NCBI GenBank assembly: GCA_023374045.1
Contig: JAIOTZ010000271.1
Coordinates: forward strand, 1-64,000
Direction of reading: 5' to 3'
Length of the DNA stretch: 64,000 nt
DNA from: Limonium bicolor
Lineage: Eukaryota; Streptophyta; Magnoliopsida; Caryophyllales; Plumbaginaceae
Every line of letters begins with the position of its first letter. Position 1 is the first letter of the stretch. A model generated the notes under the pieces. It made no database searches. It had not been told where the DNA came from and saw only the letters and a list, made by a program, of their open reading frames with translations. This document shows, piece after piece, positions 48,730-60,394 of this stretch. The translations under genes and the position numbers were made by a program.

Positions 48730-49789
48730 TTACAGTAGGAAAAGACAAACTCTACAAAACCTGGTTTTGAAGGAGGTGTTTGTTGCCATTAATATTGTAT
48801 TGAAATCCGGGTGGTGGTGGTAGTGCTTCCTCAACTGGAGAATGTAAACATTCTCCCTCTGTTGTTTAGCCGTATGCATGGAAGATGGTAGTGGTGGTGT
48901 TTGCTCATAGTCGAGGATGTAAATTTTCTCCTCTGGGATGTAAATGAAGGTGGAAGTGGGCTTCAACGGGTGGGTTGGGTGGGCATTATTTTTCTTTGTC
49001 GAAGGGCCCAAATTTTCCAATGGATGATCCTTAGTGTGAGTATCATCCTTTTCAAATTTAAGGATGAAGACATCCTTAACTGCGTTGAGTGGTTCAGGGA
49101 GAACTTCTGGGAAATTTGTATCTTCAAGTTCTGAACTTGGATCAAATGGAAAGGTGGCCCTCTCACTCAGCGAGCTGACTTCGAGTTTCCACCCTACTTC
49201 TTTGTTGCACAAGAGGGGAAGGCTGTGATCCTCCAGATGAAGATCAAAGTTGGATGGCTTTTCCTCTTCAAATTTGAGGATGTAATAATCCTCGTCTTCT
49301 TTGAGAGGCTCATAGGAAGAGCCTTATTTGAATTCAACTTCAGAGGGAGGTGGTTCCTCAAAGGCGATATTGGTATTTTGTTTGGATGTTCTGGCGGGAG
49401 CGAGCATTTCCTCCTCTTCATTCTTGAGGATGTAACAATCCTCATTGTCTGGGTATAGCACAGAGAAGGAGGGAAAATAATGGTAATTGACTTCAGAGGG
49501 AGGAGACTCCATGAAGTTGAGGTAGAAGTTGTCCTCTGATGGCTTGTCTTCAAGCTCAAGCAGAAGGTTTGATACCGTTTGCTCATTTTCGAATGGGGGT
49601 GGTGATATAGAGTAACTTAAATCCTCAGGTAAATCGTCCACTACATGAACCAGTTTGCTCTCAGGTTGCTGTGATGTAAGGTCTAGTGGACCTTCCATCA
49701 TTTCGTTTATCGCAACTAATTTGGCATAGAGCTTCAGTTGGTTCGTGTCGAGGTACTCTTCTCGGCCTGCTGCTCCACTTCAGGGACCA
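48730..49789 (-). pseudogene. Element 3: acidic repeat region following Gag
   Basis: One frame runs from about 49760 to a stop at 48730, with a single internal TAA at 49324-49326. It is in the same frame as the end of Gag, with two stops between that could reflect an indel. It is rich in Glu, Asp, Pro and Ser. It carries five spaced motifs of the form (Y/F/V)-(Y/F)-I-L-x: DCYILKNEEEE, DYYILKFEEE, DVFILKFEKD, KIYILDYEQ and NVYILQLRK, near 49430, 49280, 49063, 48918 and 48847. No protease or RT follows. The function is unknown. It may be a C-terminal Gag extension or a degenerate accessory ORF. Confidence 0.6.
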
Positions 49790-51222
49790 TTTCACTCTCG
49801 GGTTGTTGCTCCCTTTGAGCTAATGTGATGGGCTGGTCCACTACGTAGATTGCTTTTGCATACTCCTTTGGATTTGGATTGGTTTTGTGAGGGGAGTTGG
49901 CCAGGAGGTCTTTGTTGAGTTAGGAGTTGTTGAATCTGAGACTGCAAGGCTGTTTGGTCTTTGCGTAGAGCTGCGACCTCCTCTTGCGTATCTCTGGACT
50001 TACCCATCATTGCCTTAAACATCTCTTGCATTTGAGACATTTCAGACTCAGGATTCGAAGGAGGCTGAGTTGATCGACTCGATGAAGCTTCATTGCCATA
50101 AGCTGTTGTTGATATTGCCTTTGGCCTCCTTGGAAATTGGACTGAGGTCTGTAGTTTTGGGATGTTTGTAGGGTATGTGGGTTCTGGATATTTTCTGTGT
50201 TTGAGTAGTAGCGAAGGTCGGATTGCATGTTACGTTGCCAAGGTTGTCTGTATCCTGAACTGTTGGTGAGATAGTTTGCTTCCTCCGCTGCTTTTAATTT
50301 CTGTAATTGGGGGCATTGTTCATAATCATGAGGCCCGCCACATTGCGTACAAGAAATAGTTGCAGATGATTGGGAAATCATCGACTTAGCTTGCTGGGGA
50401 AAGGAATTCATAGCCATCTGCTCAACCACTTTTTGCAGAGTACTGACTTTGTTGCCTGCTGAGCATTGCTCTCCATGAGTTGCTCGTGGCTTTTCATCAA
50501 TTGGTCGAACTTGTTATCACTCTCCCCAACATGATATAATCCTGGAGTACCGCTCCTTGATCCACCGGAGGCCCAGTCTCTGATTTCCTCACAGAGAGAT
50601 TCCATGCTGTTCAGAAATTGTGCTCCTGGCTTTTTCAGAATCTCAGCCCCTAACGAAGATAACACATTGTCTGCACGGACCGATCAAGCCCTTGTAGAAC
50701 AATTGTGATACTTGTTCTTTCGTCAGACCATGGTGAGGACAAGAGTAGTACCTTTGAAGCGATCCCAAGTTTCACAAATATTCTTGACCCAGGTTGCTTG
50801 AAATTATAAATTTCAGCAATCATCTCCAATGTTCGGCTCGGGGGTAGGAATTTGTCGTAGAACTTGGTGGCCATGTCGTCCCAGGTACCGATGGTACTTG
50901 GTGTTAGGCTATGATACCACTTGCTCGCGTTTCCCGTCAGGCTGTGAGGGAATAATGACAATCTTGCATATTGAAGTACTGCGTCGGTTGCAGTAAGGCT
51001 GTTGGCGTGTTGCAAGAATTTTGTAACATGTAACAGGGCTTCGTCTGGACTGGTGCCATCAAACATGCCCAACTCTTTCACACATCTGATTTGATGATAC
51101 GGCTTCAGTTTCTGCCACTCATCGTATTCAGATGGGCTAAGGTGAGGAAGGATGATAGCAGGCTGTTGTCCTTGGTTAGACGGCCTGTTGATATTTCGAA
51201 CTGTCGCTGGTGTAGATGCCAT
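49790..51222 (-). pseudogene. gag: Element 3: Athila/Tat-type Gag (frameshifted)
   Basis: It starts at ATG 51222 (MASTPATVRN), about 530 nt after the primer site. Residues about 85-150 (LSLFPHSLTGNASKWYHSL, then GTWDDMATKFYDKFLPPSRT) match the retrotransposon Gag core. After frame changes, PHHGLTKEQVSQLFYKGL-type sequence continues it near 50700. A zinc knuckle C-T-Q-C-G-G-P-H-D-Y-E-Q-C lies near 50350, in the CX2CX3HX4C spacing of this lineage. A coiled-coil-like, Gln-rich tail follows at 50040-49792. Gag would form the virus-like particle and bind element RNA. At least three frameshifts break this copy. Confidence 0.88.
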
Positions 51223-51749
51223 GCAGTTTCCGGGTCAGATTTTTTTACTGTGGTGGTATTTGTTGAGTTCGGTTCTGCCTTAGAGTGCGCAGAAAGGTTC
51301 TCTCGATCTCTGGATTGTAACAACCGTGTGATTATTAATATTTTCTGGGTAGCTGTGTGACCTGGTAAAAGGCATTCACCACTCAAAACAGAAAAGAAAC
51401 TGGTTATGTGTTAGAAAAAATAAAATGTTAGGAATTAGTTGATAGAAATTTTAAGTTAGTAGTTAGAGACAATGGAAAGAAATGACAGAAAATTGAAATG
51501 ACAATGGAAAGAAATGACAGGAAATTAAGTTAGTAGTTAGAGACAATGGAATATTAAAGGACAATGGAATTGAAATGACAGAAATAAATGACAATAAATT
51601 AAAATGTCAGAAGTCCGAAGTCCAAAGTTAGATGTCCAAGTCAGATCAGAAGTCCGATGTCCGAAATTAGATTATTATGAGTTAATATTGACAGATTATT
51701 TAATATAACAGGTGAATTAACCGGGGCTTAGGGACTAGATTAAATCAAG

Positions 51750-51767
51750 TCCCCGGCAACGGCGCCA
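51750..51767 (-). promoter_or_regulatory. Element 3 primer binding site (tRNA-Asp)
   Basis: On the - strand TGGCGCCGTTGCCGGGGA lies 3 nt inside the 5' LTR. This is the Asp-tRNA complement used by Athila-type elements and it sets the orientation. Confidence 0.92.
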
Positions 51768-51770
51768 TTT

Positions 51771-53402
51771 TGCAGAATGGATTTATCGTGAGTGATTAGT
51801 ACTGGTGAAATTGATAAAAGAAAGAAATTAATACTCAAAATATCCGTCGGGCTGCAAATAAAAACCCGGTCGCAGTAGTATAGAAGACAGAAGCGGCCGG
51901 GGTCAAACCGTGGGACTTATAGAGGAGATAAAATAGTTCCTAAGCTTGTCACAAAAGGGGGGAAGTTAATTGACTTGTTTTAGAGAAAATATTAAGCAGA
52001 TTAGAAAACTGAGTGCAGATGAATTAAATGGAACTCCGGGTTTAGGTTTTATATAATCTGATTAATTATGCTATCTCTACCGGTTTAATTTATTAGTTTG
52101 GCAAAATTCCTGTTATTATCCTAAGGACTAAGTCATAGACCCTTAAGAACTCGTTTACCAGAAAATGCTCGGTCTAATCAAGGTTCGAGCAATACTATGT
52201 AAACGGACGTTAAATTCGAGGAATTATAATTGCATCTGAAAATACTAACCTATTAAATCATAATAAGCTTTCTCCTGATTTACGGCTTAATTAACTGTTA
52301 TTTATCACCTGGTCTGATCAAAATAGACTTAGGAAAGCATTTTAATAAATTCATGTAATTTATTAAAATGGTGAGAGAAAACCTTTAAGCGTAACAAACT
52401 GTATTTATTTTAACCGGTAGAAATATTGATTACATAATTAAACAAACCATAATTAAAACCCTTGCCTGGAGCAAATCCTCCTTAGCCTGACATATTAACT
52501 GGTAATAAGTCAGACAGAGGTTGGACGTAATAACAATACGAGATGCGTGGATGATGAATGGAGAAAATGAAGAGGAAGAAGAGTGGAGTGAGTACGTAGG
52601 ATTTTTGTAAATGGAATGAGAGATTTTGAGTGTTGAGTTTGGGGTGGATTGTGTATGAGCGTGAATAGTTTTTGATGAAGTAGCAGTGGCTTTTTATAGA
52701 GGAGAGGAAGAAGAAGATCGATTGCAGACAGAGGTGGAAGAGCATTGATTGCTCATTAATTGCAGGGGACAGAGCTGAGGAAAATAAGGTGTCGACGGGC
52801 GAAGTAGATGGATATGGCAGAAACAAGTCGACGGGCGAAGTCGACGCGAAGAAGAAAACTGGCGCGACTGATTTTAGTCGCGTCCGCCTCTGCGTCCGCC
52901 TTAACCCTGCGCGGACGTCTCTGTCGACCTCCCTCCGTCCGCCCGGCCACTTCTTCTGTCCGCATGACCGTCCGCCTAAGAATCAAGTGGTTGTAACTTG
53001 TCTCCGCCTAAGCGTCCGCCTGCGGACCTCTCTTGCCTCACTTCCGTCCGCCTTACCGTCCGCCCTAGCGCCATGCGGACGCCTGTGTGTCTTGTCCGCA
53101 CTTGCGTCCGCCCAAGATCCATGCGGTCACAAGTGTGGTCGTGACCCATTTTCTTCCAACTTTGACCGGCTCTAGATTCTTCGTTTGGACTCCGTTTTCT
53201 GAGCCGTTTGCGTCTATACGTTCGTCTCTTCGTCTACTTTACTCCCAGCTTGGTTTTCCTCATGTTAAACCAATAAATTTGTGATATAAACAATAAAACA
53301 TAAACTAGAGGAAAACTAACCGAAGTGGAGAAATGAGCAAGAAAAGTGCTAATATTATATATGAAATACACCTATAAAACATGCTCATTTGGACACTTAT
53401 CA
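51771..53402 (-). repeat. Element 3 5' LTR (intact, 1632 bp)
   Basis: The full LTR copy, TG...CA in both senses. A TATA-like ctataaaaa is at 52699-52691 on the - strand, with GC-rich CGTCCGCC repeats upstream (52875-53130). It is flanked by gtagt at 53403. Confidence 0.93.
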
Positions 53403-55162
53403 GTAGTCGCCTACGCTTCCCGACAGTTGAAGAAACATGAGGAAAACTATCCCACACATGACTTGGAGCTATTGTTTTTGCATTGAAGATCTGGCGCCAC
53501 TACCTGTATGGTGTCCAGATGACCGTATACTCGGATCATAAAAGTTTGAAATATGTATTCACCCAAAAGGAGTTAAACATGAGACAGAGAAGATGGGTTG
53601 AATTTCTCAAGGATTATGACATTGATTTGCAGTACAAAGAAGGGAAAGCTAATGTAGTAGCAGACGCATTGAGTCGACGAGCACATTCCTTACATGCCAT
53701 TGTGGCTAGCTCGAGTCTTATAGACGACATACGTAGCGCACAGCAGAATGATCAGCGAATGATGGAGATTAGTCAGAAGTTGTCTGAAGGTACATTTGAA
53801 GGTGGGAAGTATGAGTTTCAGTTACATGATGATGGACTGATCAGATTAAGGGGCAGATTATGTATTCCCAGAGACAGCACTGACATAAAAGAGCATATTC
53901 TTCGAGAGTCCCACACTTCTGCCACATCTGTCCATCCAGGAGCTTCTAAGATGTACAAAGATCTAAAGAGGTATTTCTGGTGGAGTGGTATGAAGGGAGA
54001 CGTGACAGAATATGTGATTCGATGTCTCACTTGTCAGAAAGTGAAATTCGAACACAGACGACCAGGAGGTATGGTACAGTCTATGCCAGTTCCAGAGTGG
54101 AAGTTTTATGATATCTCTATGGACTTCGTGGTGGGACTACCACCTACGAGAGGAGGACTAAATATGATTTGGGTTGTTGTTGATCGACTGACTAAGGTTG
54201 CTAGGTTTATTCCGATGAAAAACACTTGGAAAGTGCCGAAGTTGGCAGAACTATTTGAGAAGGAGATTATCAGACATCATGGAGTACCAAAGACTATTGT
54301 TTCAGATCGAGATACTAGATTTCTCTCACGATATTGGCGAGCTACTCGCGAAGCACTTGGAACTGAATTGAAGCTTAGCACAGCATTTCATCCTCAGACG
54401 GATGGTCAGTCAGAGAGGACTATTCAGACCTTAGAGGACATGATACGAGCATATGCCTTGGACTTCCAGGGTAGCTGGATAGATAGATTACATCTCATCG
54501 AATTTGCATACAATAACAGCTATCACACCTCTATACAGATGTCACCTTTTCAAGCCTTATATGGTAGACCATGTCGCACACCATTGTGCTGGGACGAGTC
54601 TAGTGAGACCGTCATCATTGGGCTTGAGTACTTAGAGCAAGTTCAGGCAGAAGTACAACAAATCAGAAATAACATGAAAGCAGCACAAGACAGACAGAAA
54701 TCATATGCTGATGAAAGGCGACGAGACCTTGAGTTCGCGGTTGGCGACCAGGTATTTCTACGAGTTTCACCCATGAAGGGTGTATTCAGATTTGGATAGA
54801 AGGGCAAGCTGAGCCCGAAATTTGTAGGACCCTACGCTATCACAGAGCGGGTGGGCCTTGTGGCATATCGACTTGATTTGCCAGCAGAGTTGGGCAAAGT
54901 ACACAATGTTTTTCACGTGTCTCAGCTTAAGAAATACATGCCTCACCCTTCTCATGTTCTACAACCAGAGACACTCTCATTAGAACCAACAATGCGGTAT
55001 GTGGAAACGCCGCAACGAATCTTAGATAGAAAGACACGAGATACTCGAAACAAGTCTGTGAGCCTCGTAAAGGTTCTTTGGTCGAACCACGATGTGGAAG
55101 AGGCCACATGGGAACTAGAAGCTGATATGCGAGCGAAGTTTCCCTCATTATTCACCGACTAG
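53403..55162 (+). pseudogene. pol: Element X: RNase H end, integrase and chromodomain
   Basis: This continues the RNase H cut at 15941 ([20 protein letters not shown]). A short deletion near 53470 shifts the frame. Then [14 protein letters not shown] and [10 protein letters not shown] complete RNase H. Integrase follows, with an H-H-C-C finger (residues ending CLTCQKV near 54040) and a complete catalytic triad: D in MDFVVGL, D in SDRDTRFLS and E in [11 protein letters not shown]. One nonsense codon (54797-54799) interrupts the frame, which then continues unchanged. The C-terminus has the [14 protein letters not shown] region and a chromodomain ([10 protein letters not shown]...[18 protein letters not shown]). 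This marks a Tekay/Del-like chromovirus, whose chromodomain targets chromatin. It stops at 55160-55162. Confidence 0.95.
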
Positions 55163-55614
55163 ACACTTTAGTCTAGGGTACGGGGGCGTACCCCTTTCTT
55201 TTTTTGGGGGGGGAGAGCCTTTTTCGTTTGTGAGTTTATTATGCATTTTGTTGCACTTTTGTGCATTTCTATGACACCTTGTCTTGTATGTGTTCTTGTG
55301 TAACACTGTATTTGAATGTACTTTGTACTTCCACTTGCTGATGTGTACTTCGTTACACTACAATGGAAAGTTTATGTGCACTACGCTGCACTACCTGATA
55401 TGAAATGTGATTGTGTTTATTACATTACACTATATTGTTCCAAAGTATTCCTGTTGTGTTTGATGTACACTGTGAACTTAGGGATATAGAGACTTGGGAC
55501 TTGATCCCTAAAATCTAGATCGAGTTGTGGATACCTAACGGAACTTGATTCCCCACAACCTTATAAATTTAGATATGAGACTTCGGGGCGAAGTCCTTTT
55601 TAAGGGGGGTAGAT
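55163..55614 (+). promoter_or_regulatory. Element X 3' region and polypurine tract
   Basis: A non-coding region between integrase and the LTR. It ends with hairpin GACTTCG-ggg-CGAAGTC (55579-55595) and ctttttaaggggggtagat (55596-55614), the plus-strand primer tract. Confidence 0.88.
55176..55215 (+). other. Second hairpin and polypurine module, X
   Basis: GGGTACG-gggg-CGTACCC (55176-55193) begins 14 nt after the integrase stop and is followed by a T run and eight or more G. This coding element places the module between integrase and the 3' LTR. Confidence 0.7.
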
Positions 55615-56572
55615 TGAAATACCCCAAATCTAATTAATGTTATAAAACCATTATTTAATGGAGTATAATCCAAATATAAATCATTTCACGTACGCATGCA
55701 AACCCATGCATGAAAACGTTACGTAAAAATAGTTGTTTCCACAATAACGCTAAAACGCCTTAGAAACATGTGATCAAGCATGACCTTGTATGACCTTCTA
55801 AAACTCAAACCAAATGGTCATACACTCATTATATGAATATATAAACATATTCCCTAGGCTATATTCAGTCAAAAAAGCAAAATGCTCGGGAGTGCTCACG
55901 CACGCCCCTTAAAGCACGAAAAGCCCGGAGGAGTGCCGAGGTGGCACGAACTCCTATAAAATTAATTCTTAGAGTTCCTAACATCATTATTAACCATTCT
56001 AAAGAGAACCCACGAAGTGGTTTCTCAAAATTCAACAAAAACCTCAGGAGTATTTCTTAGCGCTCCTTTTTGGCCCGGGAGTGTCCCGAAGCCCGTAAAT
56101 TATGACATGGGTTGATGTAACCTCATGTAACTCAATGTAATGTCTTAATATATCATTATTTACTATAATAAGTGTTTAAAAACACTTGGAACTCATAAAA
56201 ACACACCTTCGGGTGTCACGAAAACGCGTTTTACGCAATTGCCTTGTAGTTTTTGACATGCCACGAATTGGTAATCTTAAATAGGGTTAAAATGACCTTC
56301 TAAATCAGTTGGAGAGACTAGTCAACAAGGCACTCTATAGGGGCCGATTTTATGCTCAAAAACTAGTATAAAACTTACATTAAAAATTTATAAAAGGCAT
56401 AAAACATGGTGACTCACCTTCCCATGTGCTATAATACTTAATGTCAAAGTATGTAGGTCTCATTTGACCAGCAAGCTGTCGAAATTATGCCATGGAACAA
56501 GGCCATGTGAGCTAGGAAGAAAACAAAATGTAAAAAGGCAAAAGTGGATCTAGATTCCACCTTTTTCATTTC

Positions 56573-56870
56573 TTAAACTTCAAGAGACTTTCCATGCTTC
56601 TTCCTTGGCTCTTCATCACCGATTGAGACCCTCCATTTGAGCTTGGAAATCGTCCACCTACAAGAGAGAAGAAGACAAGCAAACTTAGAAAAATCAAAAG
56701 AATAAACCTTACTTTTCTTACCTTCATTTAGCTCACCATTATTTCCCTCCACATTGTCTTGTCTTGCATTATAGCCGATCATATGCTGGAAAGAAGCGCA
56801 TTTATTGAGCCAATAACTCATATAATAAACTAAGGAAAAAGTATAGTCATTTGACATTAAAAATTAACAA
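56573..56870 (-). pseudogene. Possible captured gene fragment in X U3 (antisense)
   Basis: On the - strand, cttctttccag leads into HMIGYNARQDNVEGNNGELNEG. An intron-like gtaagaaaag...ctcttgtag follows, and the frame then continues in phase as GRFPSSNGGSQSVMKSQG...LLKFKK to a stop. The acceptor, donor, acceptor order and the kept phase suggest piece(s) of a host gene captured with introns, opposite to LTR transcription. The protein family is not recognised. Chance cannot be excluded. Confidence 0.35.
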
Positions 56871-59680
56871 AACAAAAATCAAATTCCAAATTGCCTTCTC
56901 TTCTTACGTGAGCTTAGTCTCATTTTCCTCCTTGCACTCTTCACCACCGAATTGGTAAGGCTCACTCCTCTCTCTTCTAGCTTCATCTTCTTCTTTGAAG
57001 CTCTTAAGTCCATTAATGGAGTTTTAACTTCTATCCTCATCTTTAAGGTAATTTCCTAGCATTTCTTGGCAAGCCTTGAAGCAAAACTCTTCCTAGCACA
57101 CCAACAAGCATTCGACATCAACTAGTGTTCCAAGGAGGTTGTCTAAACCAACATTAATCCAAGGAGCATCTCAAGGTTATCTTAAGGTAGTTTTCAAGCT
57201 TGAAAATCCTTAAAGCACATTTTATTGTGTAACTGATTTCTATATCTTCTAAGGCTCTTTTCTTCTTCATTTTCATGAAGGAGAACTTGTTCTTCATCCA
57301 CCTTAAGTGAGCCGAAATTATAAGGAGAAAAGCTTAAGGTAAATTCTTGGAAAACTACTTACAAATCTACTTAAGATCTTTATTCAAGATCTAACTCCTA
57401 AACTCCTTCACCACTTGCATATAACCGAAGTGGAGCATCAAAATTTCCTTGGAGAAAGCTTGGAGATTCAAGAGGAGTTCAAGCGCTTAACCACCTTTGT
57501 TAAGAAGTAAGTTTATTAAGTTAATCTTTATGTTATAAGCTTTGTTAAGCTTCTAAAAATTATACAAAAATTATATACATCTCCTAGGTTAATTAAAACC
57601 GAAACTACATGGTATTATATGCCAAAAATATAATCTATAACATATATGGAAAATATTTACCTTAAGACACATTTTTGTGTCACAAAATTTATTTATGTTA
57701 CATATTAATTCAAGCCGAAATGTCAAGGGAAAAAATACTTTATTTTGAGCTAAGAATCAATATAAGACATTACAATAATTTTTACATGAGTTATATGACT
57801 CATATGAGTTTATGTACATTTATTATGACATATAAATCCACTTTTATATACTATATGGCGACTATTTAATTATGGCCGAATTGCCTAAGTGAAAAATAGA
57901 TTTTTATGAGCTACTTATGTATATAAACTTATACTACAAAGTTTAGTGAGTTAAAAATATTTTATTAGTGCTTAAATGGCTAATTAATTAAGTTATGGGG
58001 CAAAGATGTAATTTTTACAAAGTTTGGTGTATATATTGTGAAAGCCGAGAGTTAAGAGTATATTTAGAGTAATTATGATATATATAAGGTTAGGAATTTA
58101 GTTCATGAATTTTAGATAATTTAAACAAGTGTTAAAATACATTTTATAAAGTTTTGGGCTATTATGTAATTTATAAAAGATGTTATGAAAGTTTGGAACT
58201 TATTAGTGGGCGAATTCATAATTAAGAGAATTATTAGGTTCACTTTCGAAATTTTAAGGAATTAAATATTTAAACTATAGTTTATAAGTTATTAAGTAAC
58301 TATTATAAAGTTTTGGGGTGAAAATGTAATTAATGGAAAGTACATGACCAAGGCCGAATTATTTTGGGTTAGTTTGGTAATTTAAGAATTTATATATGTA
58401 AATTCGGCATTTATGGAGAATCAAAAATTAAAACTATAGTTTATAAGGCATTATGTAAAGGTTATAAGATTTTGTGGTTAGATTGTAATTATAGGAAATA
58501 AATTATTAAGGCCGAGAATTTAAGGGGCTAAGTTGTAATTTTTGAAAGTTATAATATCTAAAAGCTATATGCCAAAATATTAGTGTGACTTTGTAATTTA
58601 GCTAAATAAGAAGTTAAAACTCTATAATATAATGAGATTAGAATTTAAATATAAAGTTTATGTATTAATGTGGTTGTTTTGTAAATAACCGAAATATAAG
58701 GGTAAGAATTTAGATTTAAATAAATATAGGTCCTATATGGATATTTGGAGGAATTAGAAAGAAAGAATTTTGATTAAAGGAGTTATGAAGTTTAAACTAT
58801 GACTTATATAGTTATAAGGAATTTAAAGGTAACCAATGATTATTACTTTTGTTTAAGGAGGAATAACGAAAACTATAAGAATTTTATGTCCATGTATGGC
58901 ATATAAATATAGTTAAGGAATTATAAGTTGTTATGTCAACTAGACAAAAAATAAATAAATAACAAATATAGTACATGAATAAATAAATACATATATGTAC
59001 ATTAAAGGATTTATAGATAAATCAAAAGGAATAACAAATAAGTTATACATAAAATCATGAGGTAATTAAAAGAAATAAACCTCACATGAAATAACAAATA
59101 CGAGATTTGTTAAAAGATCCAATAGAATTATTATATAAGGGTAACATAAATTAACCCTCTCAGTTAATCCCATTCTAGGACTTTGTTTGACCAGACGTTG
59201 ACCGGGAATTAAAACAAGTACAGTCTACGGTGAACGGTATGGGATTCTTGCAACCTGTTTTCTACCGGATTACACCGGCTTGTGTGCTATCTGTTGTTTG
59301 AAATAACGACCAAGATAATCAATGTAAAATGTTGTTTTATTCGTGTGCATTGTTGTATTATTTTCTGTGCGTGAATGATGCTAACTACGACGTGTATGTC
59401 CCACGCATACAAACACTACTATACCAGTGGATTAAATACCTGCGCTTTATTATACTGAGAACTTGTACTCAAGTCTCTCACTAACTTCACTTTATAACAA
59501 ACCTAGTTATCCTAAACGTGATAACTGATAGTACACATTTCATTCTTGATTAATGCCCTTGTTTGACACCTAACAATTCCATACTACGAGAACGAGGAGC
59601 CCAGTTGGATCTGGCCATGCATGCTACGGGAGTTGTACCTGTCTCAGGTCGTCTCCTAATCAATTTACGTCGCGACGGGA

Positions 59681-59782
59681 GTTCTGGGTGCACTATGTCA
59701 CTCACCGGCTGCGTACCGGAACAGTTCTAGAGTTCGGGGTGCACTATGTCACTCGCCGGCTGCGTACCGGAACAGTTCAAGT
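59681..59782. repeat. 51-bp tandem duplication in X LTR
   Basis: Two units share gtgcactatgtcactc and ccggctgcgtaccggaacag, with gtgcac at 59688 and 59739. It is absent from the matching part of the Element 5 LTR (about 19555-19580). Confidence 0.85.
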
Positions 59783-60372
59783 GGAGGGGAAGACTTCATT
59801 CCTCTCGAGGGTTCGATTCCCACCTCTTCCAAGTACAGGAGTTAACTACATCATTTTCTGTGGGACTAACTACCCACCTTTCTTTTAACGAAGTCACTAT
59901 ACCTTCGTTGTATTGACATACTCTTTACACCTGTCAGTCCCATCGTGCGGACCCGACTATTATCAAATGATTACAGTTCATCTAACTTGACCTTCTGAAG
60001 TCTTGTTTTATGTGACATCGTTGTCCTTGTATGGATTCTTGTTATTATCATACTATGTTTGTTTACAGCTTTACAAAAATGAACTGCATGTGTTCGATAA
60101 AGTAGTTGGTGTGGCCCGGTAGCCGATGGGCTGCATGTTTTCCATACCAGCATTGTTTGCTGAGCCCCTTTGGGGGCACCCCCATTTTTCAGGTACCTGA
60201 AGTTGAGAAGATTACCACACCGAGTGTAGGTGGGGTAGATTCAAGCTATGGGAGTCTCCTACTAGTTATTTGTTTTACTTGATTATTTTACATTTGAGTT
60301 TGATTCCTAGTATCTCGGATTGTATTCGTATTCAGACCATGACTTTTGGAGTTTGTATTTGGAGTTAGCCTT

Positions 60373-60394
60373 GTTGGTCACAAGGGTGGCCAAC
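60373..60394 (+). other. LTR-terminal hairpin, X
   Basis: Arms GTTGGTCA and TGGCCAAC with loop caaggg. All eight positions pair, one as G-U. It lies about 105 nt before the LTR end. Confidence 0.7.

Larger units (their letters stand above)
15942..53402 (-). mobile_element. Element 3: Athila/Tat-type Gag-only LTR retrotransposon
   Basis: The LTRs are 15942-16171 plus 46378-47558 (left, split by Element 4) and 51771-53402 (right, 1632 bp). The element reads right to left. The primer site matches tRNA-Asp and the PPT is aagtgtggggtg, both typical of the Athila/Tat lineages. The 4.2 kb interior encodes Gag and an acidic repeat region but no protease, RT or integrase, like the described TR-GAG non-autonomous elements. 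It sits in the RNase H of X with TSD gtagt. The span given includes the younger Elements 4 and 5. Confidence 0.93.
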
